A stretch of DNA of 21,038 nt from Candidatus Azambacteria bacterium (GCA_016200995.1 JACQDS010000019.1:1-21038), one strand, 5' to 3'. Positions 7,843-16,221 are shown, numbered from the stretch's first letter. Numbers and translations are program-made. The notes: generated by a model from the sequence alone, not told the origin.

Positions 7843-9153
7843 ATGGAAACAGTTCATATAGATACGCCGTTTATTATAAGTAGTGTGATAGCGGCTTTGA
7901 CTCTTGGAGTTATTATCTCCGAGAAGTTGCACAGGACAATAGTGGCATTTCTGGGTGCCATTATTATGATGGTTGCCGGAGTGGCGTTTAATTTTTTTAG
8001 CGCAAACGACGCTTTTGCGACAGTGGACCTAAAAACTCTCGGGCTTCTTTTCGGCTCTATGATCATGGTTGCCGTTTTGGAAGAGACTGGAGTTTTTCAG
8101 TATCTTGGAATTCTGACAGCGCAAAAAACCAAAGGCAATCCTTGGCTTTTGATGGTTGGGTTGGGGTTTTTGACATTTTCGCTTTCTTTGTTTTTAAATA
8201 ATGTGACGACCGTTATGCTTGTCGCGCCTGTCGCTATTACTATTGCGAGAATTTTGAAGATCTCTCCCATTCCGCTTTTGATATCCGAGGCGATCATGGC
8301 AAACATTGGAGGTGTCGGCACGTTGGTCGGCCATCCGCCGAACATCTTGATAGGCTACGCGGCGCATATCAGCTTCAATCAATTTTTCATTCATGCCTTT
8401 CCGGTCGCTTTTGCTTCTTTGATAGCCACACTTTTGATGCTAAAGCTGATCTATAAAAAAGAGCTTTCAAGAAAACCGGAAAATATAGAGGAGCTTATGC
8501 GGATGAGGCCGAAGGAGGCGATAGTTCAGCCAAAGATAGCAATGATCACCCTTCCCGTGCTTGCGGTTGTGATAATCTTGTTTTTCATTCAGGATAAGAT
8601 CGGCTTGGACGCTTCCGTCATCTCGCTTATTGGAGCGGCCTTGGTTCTCTTTTTGGTTAATCCGAAAAAGGACCCGAAAGATGTTTTTGCAAAAATAGAG
8701 GTCTCATTGCTTTTGTTTTTCACTTCCTTATTTGTTATCTTCGGGGCTTTGGAAAAAACCGGTGTTTTGGATTACCTTGCTCAGCTTATAGTTTCCGATG
8801 CTAAAGAGAATCTTTTAATGACATCTGTCATTATTATGTGGGCAGGAGCGTTTATATCAGCCGTCATTGATAATATACCTCTTGCCGTCGCGATGATTCC
8901 GATCATAAATCATCTTGGAATGGAAGGAGTGCCGACAGGGATTTTGTGGTGGGCGCTGATATTTGGCGTCGGCTACGGAGGACACGGAACGCCTATCGGC
9001 TCGGCAGCCAATCTTGTCGCTGTTGCCCAAAGCGAGCAGAATGGCACGCCTATCACTCTTAAGATCTGGCTCAAGACAGGCATGGCGAGCATGATAATCT
9101 GCCTTATTGTCGGAACCATAGCGTTGCTTGTGATGAATAAGTACATCTTATAG
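7843..9153 (+). CDS. ArsB/NhaD (ion transporter) superfamily membrane protein
   Basis: A 436-residue polytopic inner-membrane protein with roughly 11-12 hydrophobic helices. It shows the two-fold internal repeat of the ion transporter superfamily that includes ArsB, NhaD, the P protein and CitM. Half one has FLNNVTTVMLVAP and NIGGVGTLVGHPPNILIG (near 120-170); half two has VIDNIPLAVAMIP and GGHGTPIGSAANLVAV (near 345-390). These Asn/Asp-containing discontinuous helices form the substrate site in relatives. The GSMIMVAVLEETGVF and KGNPWLL blocks are most like NhaD/P-protein members, so Na+/H+ antiport is the best guess; arsenite or an organic anion cannot be excluded. No arsR or arsC is nearby, which argues against arsenic resistance. 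A CBS-domain gene precedes it. Confidence 0.85.
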   Translation: METVHIDTPFIISSVIAALTLGVIISEKLHRTIVAFLGAIIMMVAGVAFNFFSANDAFATVDLKTLGLLFGSMIMVAVLEETGVFQYLGILTAQKTKGNPWLLMVGLGFLTFSLSLFLNNVTTVMLVAPVAITIARILKISPIPLLISEAIMANIGGVGTLVGHPPNILIGYAAHISFNQFFIHAFPVAFASLIATLLMLKLIYKKELSRKPENIEELMRMRPKEAIVQPKIAMITLPVLAVVIILFFIQDKIGLDASVISLIGAALVLFLVNPKKDPKDVFAKIEVSLLLFFTSLFVIFGALEKTGVLDYLAQLIVSDAKENLLMTSVIIMWAGAFISAVIDNIPLAVAMIPIINHLGMEGVPTGILWWALIFGVGYGGHGTPIGSAANLVAVAQSEQNGTPITLKIWLKTGMASMIICLIVGTIALLVMNKYIL

Positions 9154-9171
9154 TCCTCCTCTACACAAAAG

Positions 9172-9201
9172 TTGATTATTGGGTTAATATACTCATATAT
9201 T
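9172..9201 (+). promoter_or_regulatory. Candidate promoter of tmk
   Basis: TTGATT (9172-9177), an 18-base spacer, TATATT (9196-9201), which would start transcription near 9208, nine bases before the ATG at 9217. It sits where a longer in-frame tmk start (9172) would fall, which supports the shorter start. Confidence 0.42.
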
Positions 9202-9216
9202 ATTTATTGGTTTTAT

Positions 9217-9858
9217 ATGATTAAAAATCCATATCCAGGCAAGTTCATATCCATTGACGGGATAGACGGAGCGGGAAAATCAACTCAGCTTCAGTTTATT
9301 GAAGGTTGGTTTGAAAATCTCGGCTACAAAGTTTATTCCGGCCACGAGCCGACCATGGGTAATACCGGTTCAAAAGTAAATAAGATAATAAAAAACAAAA
9401 AATCCGCCCCAACCCCGCATGAGCTTCAAAAAATGTTCATAGAGGACAGAAAAGAGCATCTTGAAGGAGATATTATGCCGGCTTTAAAAAGTGGCGCGGT
9501 GTATATCTGCGACAGATATTTTCTTTCCACATTGGCATACGGAATGGCCGAGGGGCTTTCCTTTGATGACTTAATGGCTGATCACGAGGAGATCTTGAGC
9601 AATGAGTTCATAGTTCCGGATATGATGCTTGTTATAGACACGCCGGTTGAGATAGCTCTGGCAAGACTAAAAAGCAAAAAGTCGGAAAAGGATCTTGAAT
9701 ATTTTGAGAGAAAAGAGGATGTAATGAAAAAAGTCTCAGAGAATTTCAAAAGCTTCAAAGATAAATTTGAAAATATAAATTTCGTTTCCGGATATCTTTC
9801 AATACCGGACGTGACGAACGAGGTTAACGAAATTTTAAATAAAAAATTTAAACTTTGA
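9217..9858 (+). CDS. tmk: Thymidylate kinase
   Basis: Phosphorylates dTMP to dTDP with ATP, an obligatory step in dTTP synthesis. The 213 residues begin MIKNPYPGKFISIDGIDGAG; the P-loop GIDGAGKST lies near residues 14-22. The dTMP-binding segment (EPTMGNTGSKVN) and the DRYFLSTLAYG block near 97-107 follow, the latter carrying the conserved DR(Y/S) motif. The lid region contains RLKSKKSEKDLEYFERK. I chose the ATG at 9217 because P-loop kinases of this family start about 5-10 residues before the first strand; a non-ATG extension to 9172 would add a hydrophobic stretch and overlap a promoter-like site. It lies 63 bases after the transporter gene, and its stop falls inside the left arm of the inverted repeat at 9852-9924. 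Confidence 0.94.
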   Translation: MIKNPYPGKFISIDGIDGAGKSTQLQFIEGWFENLGYKVYSGHEPTMGNTGSKVNKIIKNKKSAPTPHELQKMFIEDRKEHLEGDIMPALKSGAVYICDRYFLSTLAYGMAEGLSFDDLMADHEEILSNEFIVPDMMLVIDTPVEIALARLKSKKSEKDLEYFERKEDVMKKVSENFKSFKDKFENINFVSGYLSIPDVTNEVNEILNKKFKL

Positions 9859-9924
9859 ACCACAAAACCCCATCTGCTTCGTTCCGCCTCCGCGCCTCGC
9901 ATCTGGAGCTTTGTGATTCAAAGT
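9852..9924. repeat. Inverted repeat with GC-rich loop between tmk and gatB
   Basis: ACTTTGAACCACAAA (9852-9866) and TTTGTGATTCAAAGT (9910-9924) pair at 14 of 15 positions. The 43-base interior is far richer in G+C than its surroundings (GTTCCGCCTCCGCGCCTCGC at 9881-9900). The left arm includes the tmk stop codon. It has no T-tract and does not fit a tRNA. It may be a dispersed palindromic element or a structured 3' end for tmk. Confidence 0.65.
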
Positions 9925-9937
9925 AAATTATAATTTT

Positions 9938-11434
9938 ATGTACGAAACTGTAATAGGGATTGAGATCCATGCTCAACTGAAAACCAAAACCAAGATGTTT
10001 TGCGATTCCAAAAACGACCCGGATGAAACGCGGCCGAATGTGAACATCTGTCCTGTTTGTATGGGGCACCCGGGAACATTGCCGACGATCAACAAAAAAG
10101 CGGTTGAGCATGTTGTGATGGTTGGACATGCTTTGAATTCTGAGATCGCAAAGCATACAAAATTCGACAGAAAAAATTATTTTTACCCTGATATTCCAAA
10201 AGGCTATCAGATATCGCAATACGATCTGCCGATCTGCGCCGGCGGGAATATTGATATTAACGGAAAGAAGATAAGAATAACGAGAGTGCATCTTGAGGAG
10301 GATACGGCAAAATCAATTCACGGCGCGTCGGGCCACAGCTTTGTTGATTTTAACAGAGCGAGCGCGCCTTTGATGGAGCTCGTCACGGAGCCGGATATCT
10401 CTTCTTGCGAAGAGGCGAAGGCTTTTTGCGAGGAACTTCAGAAGATACTCCAATATCTTGATGTTTCTGATGCGAATATGGAAAAAGGCCAAATGCGTTG
10501 CGAGGTTAATATTAGCATAAGGAAAAAAGGAGTTAAAGAATATGGAACAAAAGTTGAGATTAAAAATCTTAATTCTTTTAGAGCTGTTAAAGACGCTGTG
10601 GAGTTTGAAGAAAAAAGACAGGCCGAGCTTCTTGAAAAAGGCGAAAAAATCATTCAAGAGACAAGAGGCTGGGATGAAAACAAAAAATCGACATTTTCCC
10701 AGAGGCTGAAAGAGAGCGCGCACGACTACAGGTATTTTCCGGAGCCGGATCTACCGGCGATGGAACTTGGGGTCAGGAAAGGTATTCCAACGATAAATAT
10801 AGTGGATGTAGAAGCCATTAAAGCCGCTTTGCCGGAGCTTCCAAGGCAAAAGATCAAAAGATTCACGGATGTTTTTGGCATCTCTGAAAAAGACGCGAAT
10901 ATTTTAACGGAAGACAAGCACTTCTCTTTTTATTTTGAAAATGTTGTTTCTGAATTAAGAGAGCTTTTGCATGAAAGCGGGGAAGAGGCATATTCGGAAA
11001 AAGCAAAATCGCTCATTCAGCTTGCGGTCAACTATTTAAACACTGATCTAAAAAAAATATTGAAGGATTCAAATGCGGAGATCTCGGATGTAAAAATGCT
11101 TGAAGAGGATTTTGCCGAGCTGATATTTATGACTTTTGAAAAAAAGATAACATCCGCGGCGGCCAAGGCGGTGCTTTTGGAGATGGTAAAGACCGGCGCC
11201 GATCCAAGTCATATAGTGGAAGAAAAAGGACTTTCACAGTTAAACGACCCTTCCGAGATATCAAAAGTCGCCAAAGAGGTGGTAGAGGCCAATGCGAAGC
11301 CGGTCGCCGATTACAAAGCCGGAAATATTAACTCTCTGCAATTTCTGCTTGGCCAGATAATGGCAAAGACAAAAGGCAAAGCTAATCCGGCTATTGCCAA
11401 AGAGGTTTTGGAAGAGCTTTTAAACAGCTTATAG
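9938..11434 (+). CDS. gatB: Asp-tRNA(Asn)/Glu-tRNA(Gln) amidotransferase subunit B
   Basis: Subunit of the GatCAB complex, which converts Glu-tRNA-Gln and Asp-tRNA-Asn to the amidated forms in organisms lacking the direct synthetases. The 498 residues include the N-terminal cradle (YETVIGIEIHAQLKTKTKMF), the family block DFNRASAPLMELVTEPDISS near 130-150, the helical domain and a C-terminal YqeY-like tRNA-binding domain ending LQFLLGQIMAKTKGKANP and a short tail. The zinc knuckle looks incomplete: FCDS then ICPVC gives three cysteines where many GatB have C-x-C plus C-x2-C. gatA and gatC are not in the window, unlike the usual gatCAB cluster. TATAAT at 9929-9934 just before the ATG lacks a good -35. 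Confidence 0.96.
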   Translation: MYETVIGIEIHAQLKTKTKMFCDSKNDPDETRPNVNICPVCMGHPGTLPTINKKAVEHVVMVGHALNSEIAKHTKFDRKNYFYPDIPKGYQISQYDLPICAGGNIDINGKKIRITRVHLEEDTAKSIHGASGHSFVDFNRASAPLMELVTEPDISSCEEAKAFCEELQKILQYLDVSDANMEKGQMRCEVNISIRKKGVKEYGTKVEIKNLNSFRAVKDAVEFEEKRQAELLEKGEKIIQETRGWDENKKSTFSQRLKESAHDYRYFPEPDLPAMELGVRKGIPTINIVDVEAIKAALPELPRQKIKRFTDVFGISEKDANILTEDKHFSFYFENVVSELRELLHESGEEAYSEKAKSLIQLAVNYLNTDLKKILKDSNAEISDVKMLEEDFAELIFMTFEKKITSAAAKAVLLEMVKTGADPSHIVEEKGLSQLNDPSEISKVAKEVVEANAKPVADYKAGNINSLQFLLGQIMAKTKGKANPAIAKEVLEELLNSL

Positions 11435-11458
11435 CTTTTTGATAAAAAGTTATAAGCT
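11426..11458. terminator. Hairpin between convergent gatB and dnaE
   Basis: AGCTTATA (11426-11433) pairs with TATAAGCT (11451-11458) and the inner CTTTTT with AAAAAG, joined through a G-T pair, giving a 15-base-pair stem with loop GAT. It overlaps the gatB stop codon and ends nine bases before the dnaE stop. There is no clear T-tract on either side, so it may act as a bidirectional transcript end or an mRNA 3' barrier. Confidence 0.55.
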
Positions 11459-11466
11459 AAAAGATG

Positions 11467-14400
11467 TCATTTCAACTCTTTTACTGTATTTAATATGAGT
11501 TTGTAAGAGCCGTCTCGCAAGTCAAGCTTGCCTGAGACTATTGCGATCTTGTCGTTTTCCTGCCAAAATTCCTTATTTTTTTCAAATGTTTTTGGAAAGA
11601 TAACAAGCTCTATTTTGCCTGTAAAATCTTCAAGCTGGGCAAAAGCCATCGGGTCGCCGTTTTTTGTCACTATCTTTTTTATGCCGGTGATCATTCCGCC
11701 AAGCTTCACCGTTTTGCCGACTATATTGTCGGTCAGATTTTTTATTTTCAGGACATTTTTTTCAAGCTCATCTTTGTGTTCCATAAGCGGATGGCCGGAA
11801 ACATAAAGCCCAAGAAGCTCCTTTTCCCATAAAAGCATCTCTTTTTTTGATATTGGCTCTGTTGATCGGATGAATTTTAGCGCAGACGAACTTTGTGTTT
11901 CCGAGGCGCCAAAAAGCCCCATCTGTGAAGTGTCTTTTTGAGCGGATCTTGATCTGTTTTTTATGAAATCAAGGATGTTTTCAATATTTGCGTAAAGTAG
12001 GCTTCTGTCGCAAAATTCATCAAAGGCTCCGGCTTTTGTCAGAGACTCAACGGATTTTTTGTTCAGATCTTTATGGTGGATCCTTTCTAAGAAATTTTCA
12101 AGCGAAGAAAAATTTCCGTTCTGTTTTCTCTCTTCAATGATCGCGTTTGCGATATTTTCTCCGACACCTTTTATGGCGACAAGCCCGAAGCGGATCTCTT
12201 TGTCCGAGATGACGGCAAAGTCGCGATAGCTTTTGTTGACGCTTGGCGGAAGGACTTTGATGCCAAGAGAGCTTGCCTCATCAACCAAAAACGCGATCCT
12301 TTCTATATCCGAAAGATCGGCCGTCATAAGCGATGCCATAAATTCAGCGGGGAAGCGGGATTTTAAATATGCGGTTTGATAGCCGACAAGTCCGTAGCAG
12401 GCGGCGTGGCTTCTGTTGAATCCATATCTTGCAAACGGCGGGAAGAGCTCCCAGATCCTTTGAGCCGTCTGTTTGTCTATTCCGTTTTTCAGCATTCCGG
12501 AGATTATTTTTCCCCCCTGTTCGTCAAGAAGCTCCTTGATCTTTTTTCCGATCGCTTTTCTTAGCGTATCGGCTTCGGCAAGTGTGAAGCCGGCGAGGTC
12601 CCTTGCGATGCGCATCATTTGCTCTTGGTAGACGCCGACGCCGTATGTGTTTTTGAGTATCGGCTCAAGCTTTGGATGCAGATACGAAACTTTTTTTAGC
12701 CCGTGCTTTCCCGCGATAAAGTCCGGAATAAGATCCATAGGGCCGGGACGGTAAAGGGCGACCATAGCGATTATATCTTCAAGTTCGCTCGGTTTTAATT
12801 CTTTCAAATACCTTTTCATTCCGGAGGATTCCATTTGAAATATGCCTGTTGTCTTGGCGTCTTGGAAGAGCTTGAATGTTAAAGCGTCGTTTAGCGGAAT
12901 TTTATCTATATCAATCTCTATATTTTGTCTTGCTTTTATTATCTTTAATGTCCTTTCAATTATGGAGAGATTTTTAAGCCCCAAAAAGTCCATTTTCAAA
13001 AGTCCAAGGTCTTCAATAGCGTGCATTTCGTATTGCGTGACGATCTGTTTTCTTTCATCGGTTTTTTTCGCATTGCCGGAGTCGTCTTGCGATTTTGAAG
13101 CGTATTGCAAAGGCACTATTTCGTCCAGCGGATCTTTGGCGATCACGACGGCGCAAGCATGCGTTGAAGCGTGCCTTGCGACGCCTTCAAGTTTTTTAGC
13201 GGCGTCAAGAAGCGTTTTTGCTTCTTCATTTTTTTCGTAAAGCTCCTTGAGCTCGGCGACATTCTCAAGCGATTCTTCCAGAGATGAGCCAAACTCAATA
13301 AGCTTTGCCAGTTTGTCGCAAAATTCATAGCTCATTCCGAGCGCTCTGCCGGTATCTCGCACCGCCGCTCTTGCCGCCATAGTTCCAAAAGTAATGATCT
13401 GCGCCACTCTTTCCTCCCCGTATTTTTTAACGACATAGTCCAAAACCTCGTCTCTTCTGGTGTCGGCAAAGTCAAGATCAATATCCGGCATGCTTATTCT
13501 TTCCGGGTTCAAGAATCTTTCAAAAAGCAGATCGTACTTCAGCGGGTCTATATTTGTGATATTTAAAAGATAAGCGATGATGGATCCGGCGGCGGAGCCT
13601 CTTCCAGGCCCGACGACTATCTTGTTGTTTTTTGCCCAATTCACAAAGTCCTGAACGATCAAAAAGTAGGCGGCAAAGCCGGTCCTTTCTATCACTGAAA
13701 GCTCGTAGTCGATCCTTTGCCTTATTGCTTCAGTAATCATTTCGTATCTTTTTTTTGCGCCTTCTTCGCAAAGCTCTCTTAGGTATTCATTCTCCGTTTT
13801 GCCGCTTGGCACATTATATTTTGGCAGCTGGGTTTTGCCAAGCTCTATCTCAACATTGCAGGAGTCGGCTATTTTGACAGTATTTAAAAGCGCCTCCTTT
13901 GGGTAGGGGAATGTCTCATATATTTCAGCCGGACTTTTTAGGGAGAAGTCGTCCTGCGCAAGCGTGATCCTATCTCCTTCGCCGAGCTTTGCGCCGGTCT
14001 GGACGGCCATAAGGGTGTCTTGGGCTTTAGCGTCATCTTTTTCCAGATAGTGGACATCGCAGGTTGCGACAAGCGGCACGCCGAACTTTTCCGAGTATTC
14101 AATTATTTTTTTATTCACTGTGTCGGCAATTTTTATCTTAGGTCTGTGCGATATCTCAAGATAGAAATCGTTCTTGAAGATCTCTTTGTATTCTTTTATG
14201 GTATTTTCCGCTTTTTCAAAATCCTTGGTCAGCACAGCTCTTGGTATCTCTCCGGACATACAGGCGGAAAGCGCGATCAAGCCTTCGGAATATTTTTTCA
14301 GAAGCTCTTTATCCACTCTTGGCTTGTAATAAAATCCTTCCAAGCTGGCTTTGGTGGCGATTTTTATGAGATTTTTATATCCGACATTGTTTTTTGCAAG

Positions 14401-14682
14401 CAAGATAAGATGGTGTCTTTTGTCGTCTATGCCGGTCTCTTTTGAGCGCATTTCTCTTGGCGCGACGTAAGTTTCTAGTCCGATGATCGGTTTTATGCCG
14501 TTTTTTTTCGCTGTTTTGTAAAAATCAATAACCCCGTACATATATCCATGGTCGGTCAAGGCTATTGAGTCCATGCCAAGCTCTTTGGTTTTTTTGACCA
14601 AACCGTCAATTTTTGGCAGACCGTCAAGCAGGCTGTAATGCGAGTGGACATGCAAATGGACAAATTTTGGCGTCTCTGACAT
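11467..14682 (-). CDS. dnaE: DNA polymerase III alpha subunit (DnaE type)
   Basis: Replicative C-family DNA polymerase, 1071 residues, slightly short for DnaE. The N-terminal PHP domain keeps what look like all the usual metal ligands: H9/H11, D20, H45, E70, H90 or H91, C141, D209 and H211 (TCDVHYL), as in DnaE proteins with an active PHP proofreading exonuclease. The polymerase core has PDIDLDF with D400 and D402, and the third acidic residue in KMDFLGLKN (D565). Next come a helix-hairpin-helix (AIKGVGENIANAII), a beta-clamp motif QMGLF starting at residue 920 and a C-terminal OB fold (VKLGGMITGIKKI). Little follows the OB fold, so the tau-binding tail of longer DnaE seems absent. No intein was seen. 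It is divergent from rnhB with a 35-base gap. Confidence 0.97.
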   Translation of the reverse strand: MSETPKFVHLHVHSHYSLLDGLPKIDGLVKKTKELGMDSIALTDHGYMYGVIDFYKTAKKNGIKPIIGLETYVAPREMRSKETGIDDKRHHLILLAKNNVGYKNLIKIATKASLEGFYYKPRVDKELLKKYSEGLIALSACMSGEIPRAVLTKDFEKAENTIKEYKEIFKNDFYLEISHRPKIKIADTVNKKIIEYSEKFGVPLVATCDVHYLEKDDAKAQDTLMAVQTGAKLGEGDRITLAQDDFSLKSPAEIYETFPYPKEALLNTVKIADSCNVEIELGKTQLPKYNVPSGKTENEYLRELCEEGAKKRYEMITEAIRQRIDYELSVIERTGFAAYFLIVQDFVNWAKNNKIVVGPGRGSAAGSIIAYLLNITNIDPLKYDLLFERFLNPERISMPDIDLDFADTRRDEVLDYVVKKYGEERVAQIITFGTMAARAAVRDTGRALGMSYEFCDKLAKLIEFGSSLEESLENVAELKELYEKNEEAKTLLDAAKKLEGVARHASTHACAVVIAKDPLDEIVPLQYASKSQDDSGNAKKTDERKQIVTQYEMHAIEDLGLLKMDFLGLKNLSIIERTLKIIKARQNIEIDIDKIPLNDALTFKLFQDAKTTGIFQMESSGMKRYLKELKPSELEDIIAMVALYRPGPMDLIPDFIAGKHGLKKVSYLHPKLEPILKNTYGVGVYQEQMMRIARDLAGFTLAEADTLRKAIGKKIKELLDEQGGKIISGMLKNGIDKQTAQRIWELFPPFARYGFNRSHAACYGLVGYQTAYLKSRFPAEFMASLMTADLSDIERIAFLVDEASSLGIKVLPPSVNKSYRDFAVISDKEIRFGLVAIKGVGENIANAIIEERKQNGNFSSLENFLERIHHKDLNKKSVESLTKAGAFDEFCDRSLLYANIENILDFIKNRSRSAQKDTSQMGLFGASETQSSSALKFIRSTEPISKKEMLLWEKELLGLYVSGHPLMEHKDELEKNVLKIKNLTDNIVGKTVKLGGMITGIKKIVTKNGDPMAFAQLEDFTGKIELVIFPKTFEKNKEFWQENDKIAIVSGKLDLRDGSYKLILNTVKELK

Positions 14683-14701
14683 AATAAATACAAATTAAAG
14701 C

Positions 14702-14729
14702 ATAATAATTTTAGCATATGAAATACCAA
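14702..14729 (-). promoter_or_regulatory. Candidate dnaE promoter overlapping the rnhB start
   Basis: On the minus strand, TTGGTA (14729-14724), a 16-base spacer and TATTAT (14707-14702). It would start transcription about 14 bases before the dnaE ATG. Its -35 box lies within the first codons of rnhB, so the two divergent genes would share control DNA. The 35-base gap leaves few other options. Confidence 0.35.
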
Positions 14730-15359
14730 TCACCAACTCTGGACGAAGAGCAAAAAATCTGGCATTTGGGGCATGATCTTGCCGTTGGCGTGGACGAGGT
14801 CGGCAGGGGGCCTTTGGCTGGGCCGGTCGTTGCGGCGGCCTGCGTTTTCAGAAGACTTTCAGAAAGCGAAACGGGCTGGCTTTTGGAGCTTGGAATAAAC
14901 GACTCAAAGAAAAAAACTGAAAAACAGAGAGAAAAGATATTTGATGAAATTAAAAAAAGCGGAATTTTAAAATACGGCATAGGGGTGGTGGATGAAAAAA
15001 CCATAGATAAGATAAATATACTGCAAGCCTCGCTTCTTGCGATGAAAAATGCCGTTGAGAATTTGAATTTAAAAAACGCGGAGAGATCCTTCCTCTTGAT
15101 AGACGGCAGGGATATTATTCCCGAGATGAACTTGAGCCAAAAGGCGATAATAGGCGGGGACGCAAAAGTCCTTTCAATAGCTGCGGCCTCTATCATCGCA
15201 AAAGTGACAAGAGACAAAATGATGCTTGAACTTGACGAGAAATATCCCGAATACGGATTTAAAAAGCACAAGGGCTACGGCACGAAATTTCACTTTGAGA
15301 TGATAAAAAAGCACGGCCCCTGCGAGATCCACAGAAGGTCGTTTTTGCATTCTTTTTGA
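14718..15359 (+). CDS. rnhB: Ribonuclease HII
   Basis: Endonuclease that cuts the RNA strand of RNA-DNA hybrids and incises at single ribonucleotides in DNA. The 213 residues show the type 2 RNase H signature: GVDEVGRGPLAGPVVAAACV near 23-42 with D25 and E26, the LLIDGRD segment near 127-133 and SIIAKVTRDKMM with the last catalytic Asp near residue 170. The C-terminal KKHKGYGTKFHFEMIKKHGP block (about 180-199) is typical, with the G-Y-G and T residues of the family. It is divergent from dnaE and ends eight bases before the end of a convergent membrane-protein gene. A DEDD-type active site appears complete. Confidence 0.96.
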   Translation: MKYQSPTLDEEQKIWHLGHDLAVGVDEVGRGPLAGPVVAAACVFRRLSESETGWLLELGINDSKKKTEKQREKIFDEIKKSGILKYGIGVVDEKTIDKINILQASLLAMKNAVENLNLKNAERSFLLIDGRDIIPEMNLSQKAIIGGDAKVLSIAAASIIAKVTRDKMMLELDEKYPEYGFKKHKGYGTKFHFEMIKKHGPCEIHRRSFLHSF

Positions 15360-15367
15360 TAAAATTT

Positions 15368-16186
15368 TTATTTGCTTGAAGATTCTTTTATATTCCTCAC
15401 CTCTTGATATATGCCTTTCCAAGAAAGCTTGGAGAACGAGAGAAACAAAAGGCTTAAAGAGGCAAAGAAGAAAAAATGACTTAAATATATTATTTGATGA
15501 GCTTCTATTCTGAGTTCTTCTTCTATGAAATAATAAAAAATATATGGCAGTGTTGAGATTATAAGCAATGAAACAGACCACAAAACATAGTTTACAAAAG
15601 GCCTGGATACCGGAGCTATTTTTTTCATATACGATATTACATAAAATCCAATCACGCCTACAATAGCGATCAAAAAAGTGTATATTATCGGCGCTATTTT
15701 ACCTGACTCAAGCGATATTAGCGAGCTGTTATATAAAAATAAAGCTATTAAAGCCAAAAAGGCGACAGTTGCCGCGGAAAGAAGCGTTATTATATACGCA
15801 GAACGCCTTATGGCAACCTTAATGAACAATTCAGCCCCTATAGTTATTAAAATAATCCCGATAAGATAAAAATTCACGACATTTGCGAATGTTGCGTCTG
15901 AGTAGTAATAGAAAAACATCATACTGACAAATTCAAACGCGTGCGATACTGCAAAGACCAGAGCCGCGGCAAGCGTAAAATGAACAAATTTTTCAAATAT
16001 CGGGTCAAATGTGTAGTGATGATAAAAGATTCTGAATACGAAAAGGATGATAAAGAATATCGCAAGTATATGAATAAAGCCGGTTTGGAAAAAGAACAAA
16101 CCGCCGCCGGCAAACTCTGCCGAAATTATTATCAGGAGGTTCAGAACTATCAGGGAGATCGGCGTAAAAATTTTGTCCAGTAGCAT
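15368..16186 (-). CDS. Unrecognised multi-pass membrane protein
   Basis: A 272-residue protein made mostly of about eight hydrophobic helices with short polar loops. I do not recognise a family. Visible features are a His/Tyr-rich loop (RIFYHHYTFDPIFEKFVHF near 58-76), a Phe/Tyr-rich helix (MMFFYYYSDATF) and a short basic or Ser-rich C-terminus ending SSSK. The layout of an odd number of aromatic-rich spans resembles seven- or eight-helix sensor or GGDEF-anchoring membrane domains, but no signalling domain follows. The frame extends upstream to 16315 without the hydrophobic pattern. I chose the ATG at 16186 because the protein becomes membrane-like there and a good -10 box lies just before it. 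It is convergent with rnhB and divergent from rpmF. Confidence 0.72.
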   Translation of the reverse strand: MLLDKIFTPISLIVLNLLIIISAEFAGGGLFFFQTGFIHILAIFFIILFVFRIFYHHYTFDPIFEKFVHFTLAAALVFAVSHAFEFVSMMFFYYYSDATFANVVNFYLIGIILITIGAELFIKVAIRRSAYIITLLSAATVAFLALIALFLYNSSLISLESGKIAPIIYTFLIAIVGVIGFYVISYMKKIAPVSRPFVNYVLWSVSLLIISTLPYIFYYFIEEELRIEAHQIIYLSHFFFFASLSLLFLSFSKLSWKGIYQEVRNIKESSSK

Positions 16187-16192
16187 ACTTAT

Positions 16193-16221
16193 ATTATAAT
16201 TTCTTTTTACTTGACAGTCCA
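16193..16221 (-). promoter_or_regulatory. Promoter of the minus-strand membrane-protein gene
   Basis: On the minus strand, TGGACT (16221-16216), a 17-base spacer and a perfect TATAAT (16198-16193). The transcript would start at or just before the ATG at 16186, giving a leaderless message, and this fixes the chosen start over the longer open frame to 16315. Confidence 0.5.

Noticed and set aside
7843..9153. Arsenite efflux pump ArsB
   Set aside because: The superfamily fits, but no arsR or arsC gene is nearby and the motif blocks are closer to NhaD/P-protein members.
9172..9216. Longer tmk start at 9172
   Set aside because: It needs a non-ATG start, adds a hydrophobic stretch not expected before the P-loop, and overlaps a promoter-like site; the ATG at 9217 fits the family.
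9859..9937. Possible tRNA or small RNA gene of about 75 bases with paired ends
   Set aside because: There is no T-loop GGTTCGA-like sequence, no anticodon arm in place, and the ends pair over 15 bases, unlike a 7-base acceptor stem.
11467..14682. Intein or split site in dnaE
   Set aside because: The conserved blocks run on continuously and no intein-sized insertion is present.
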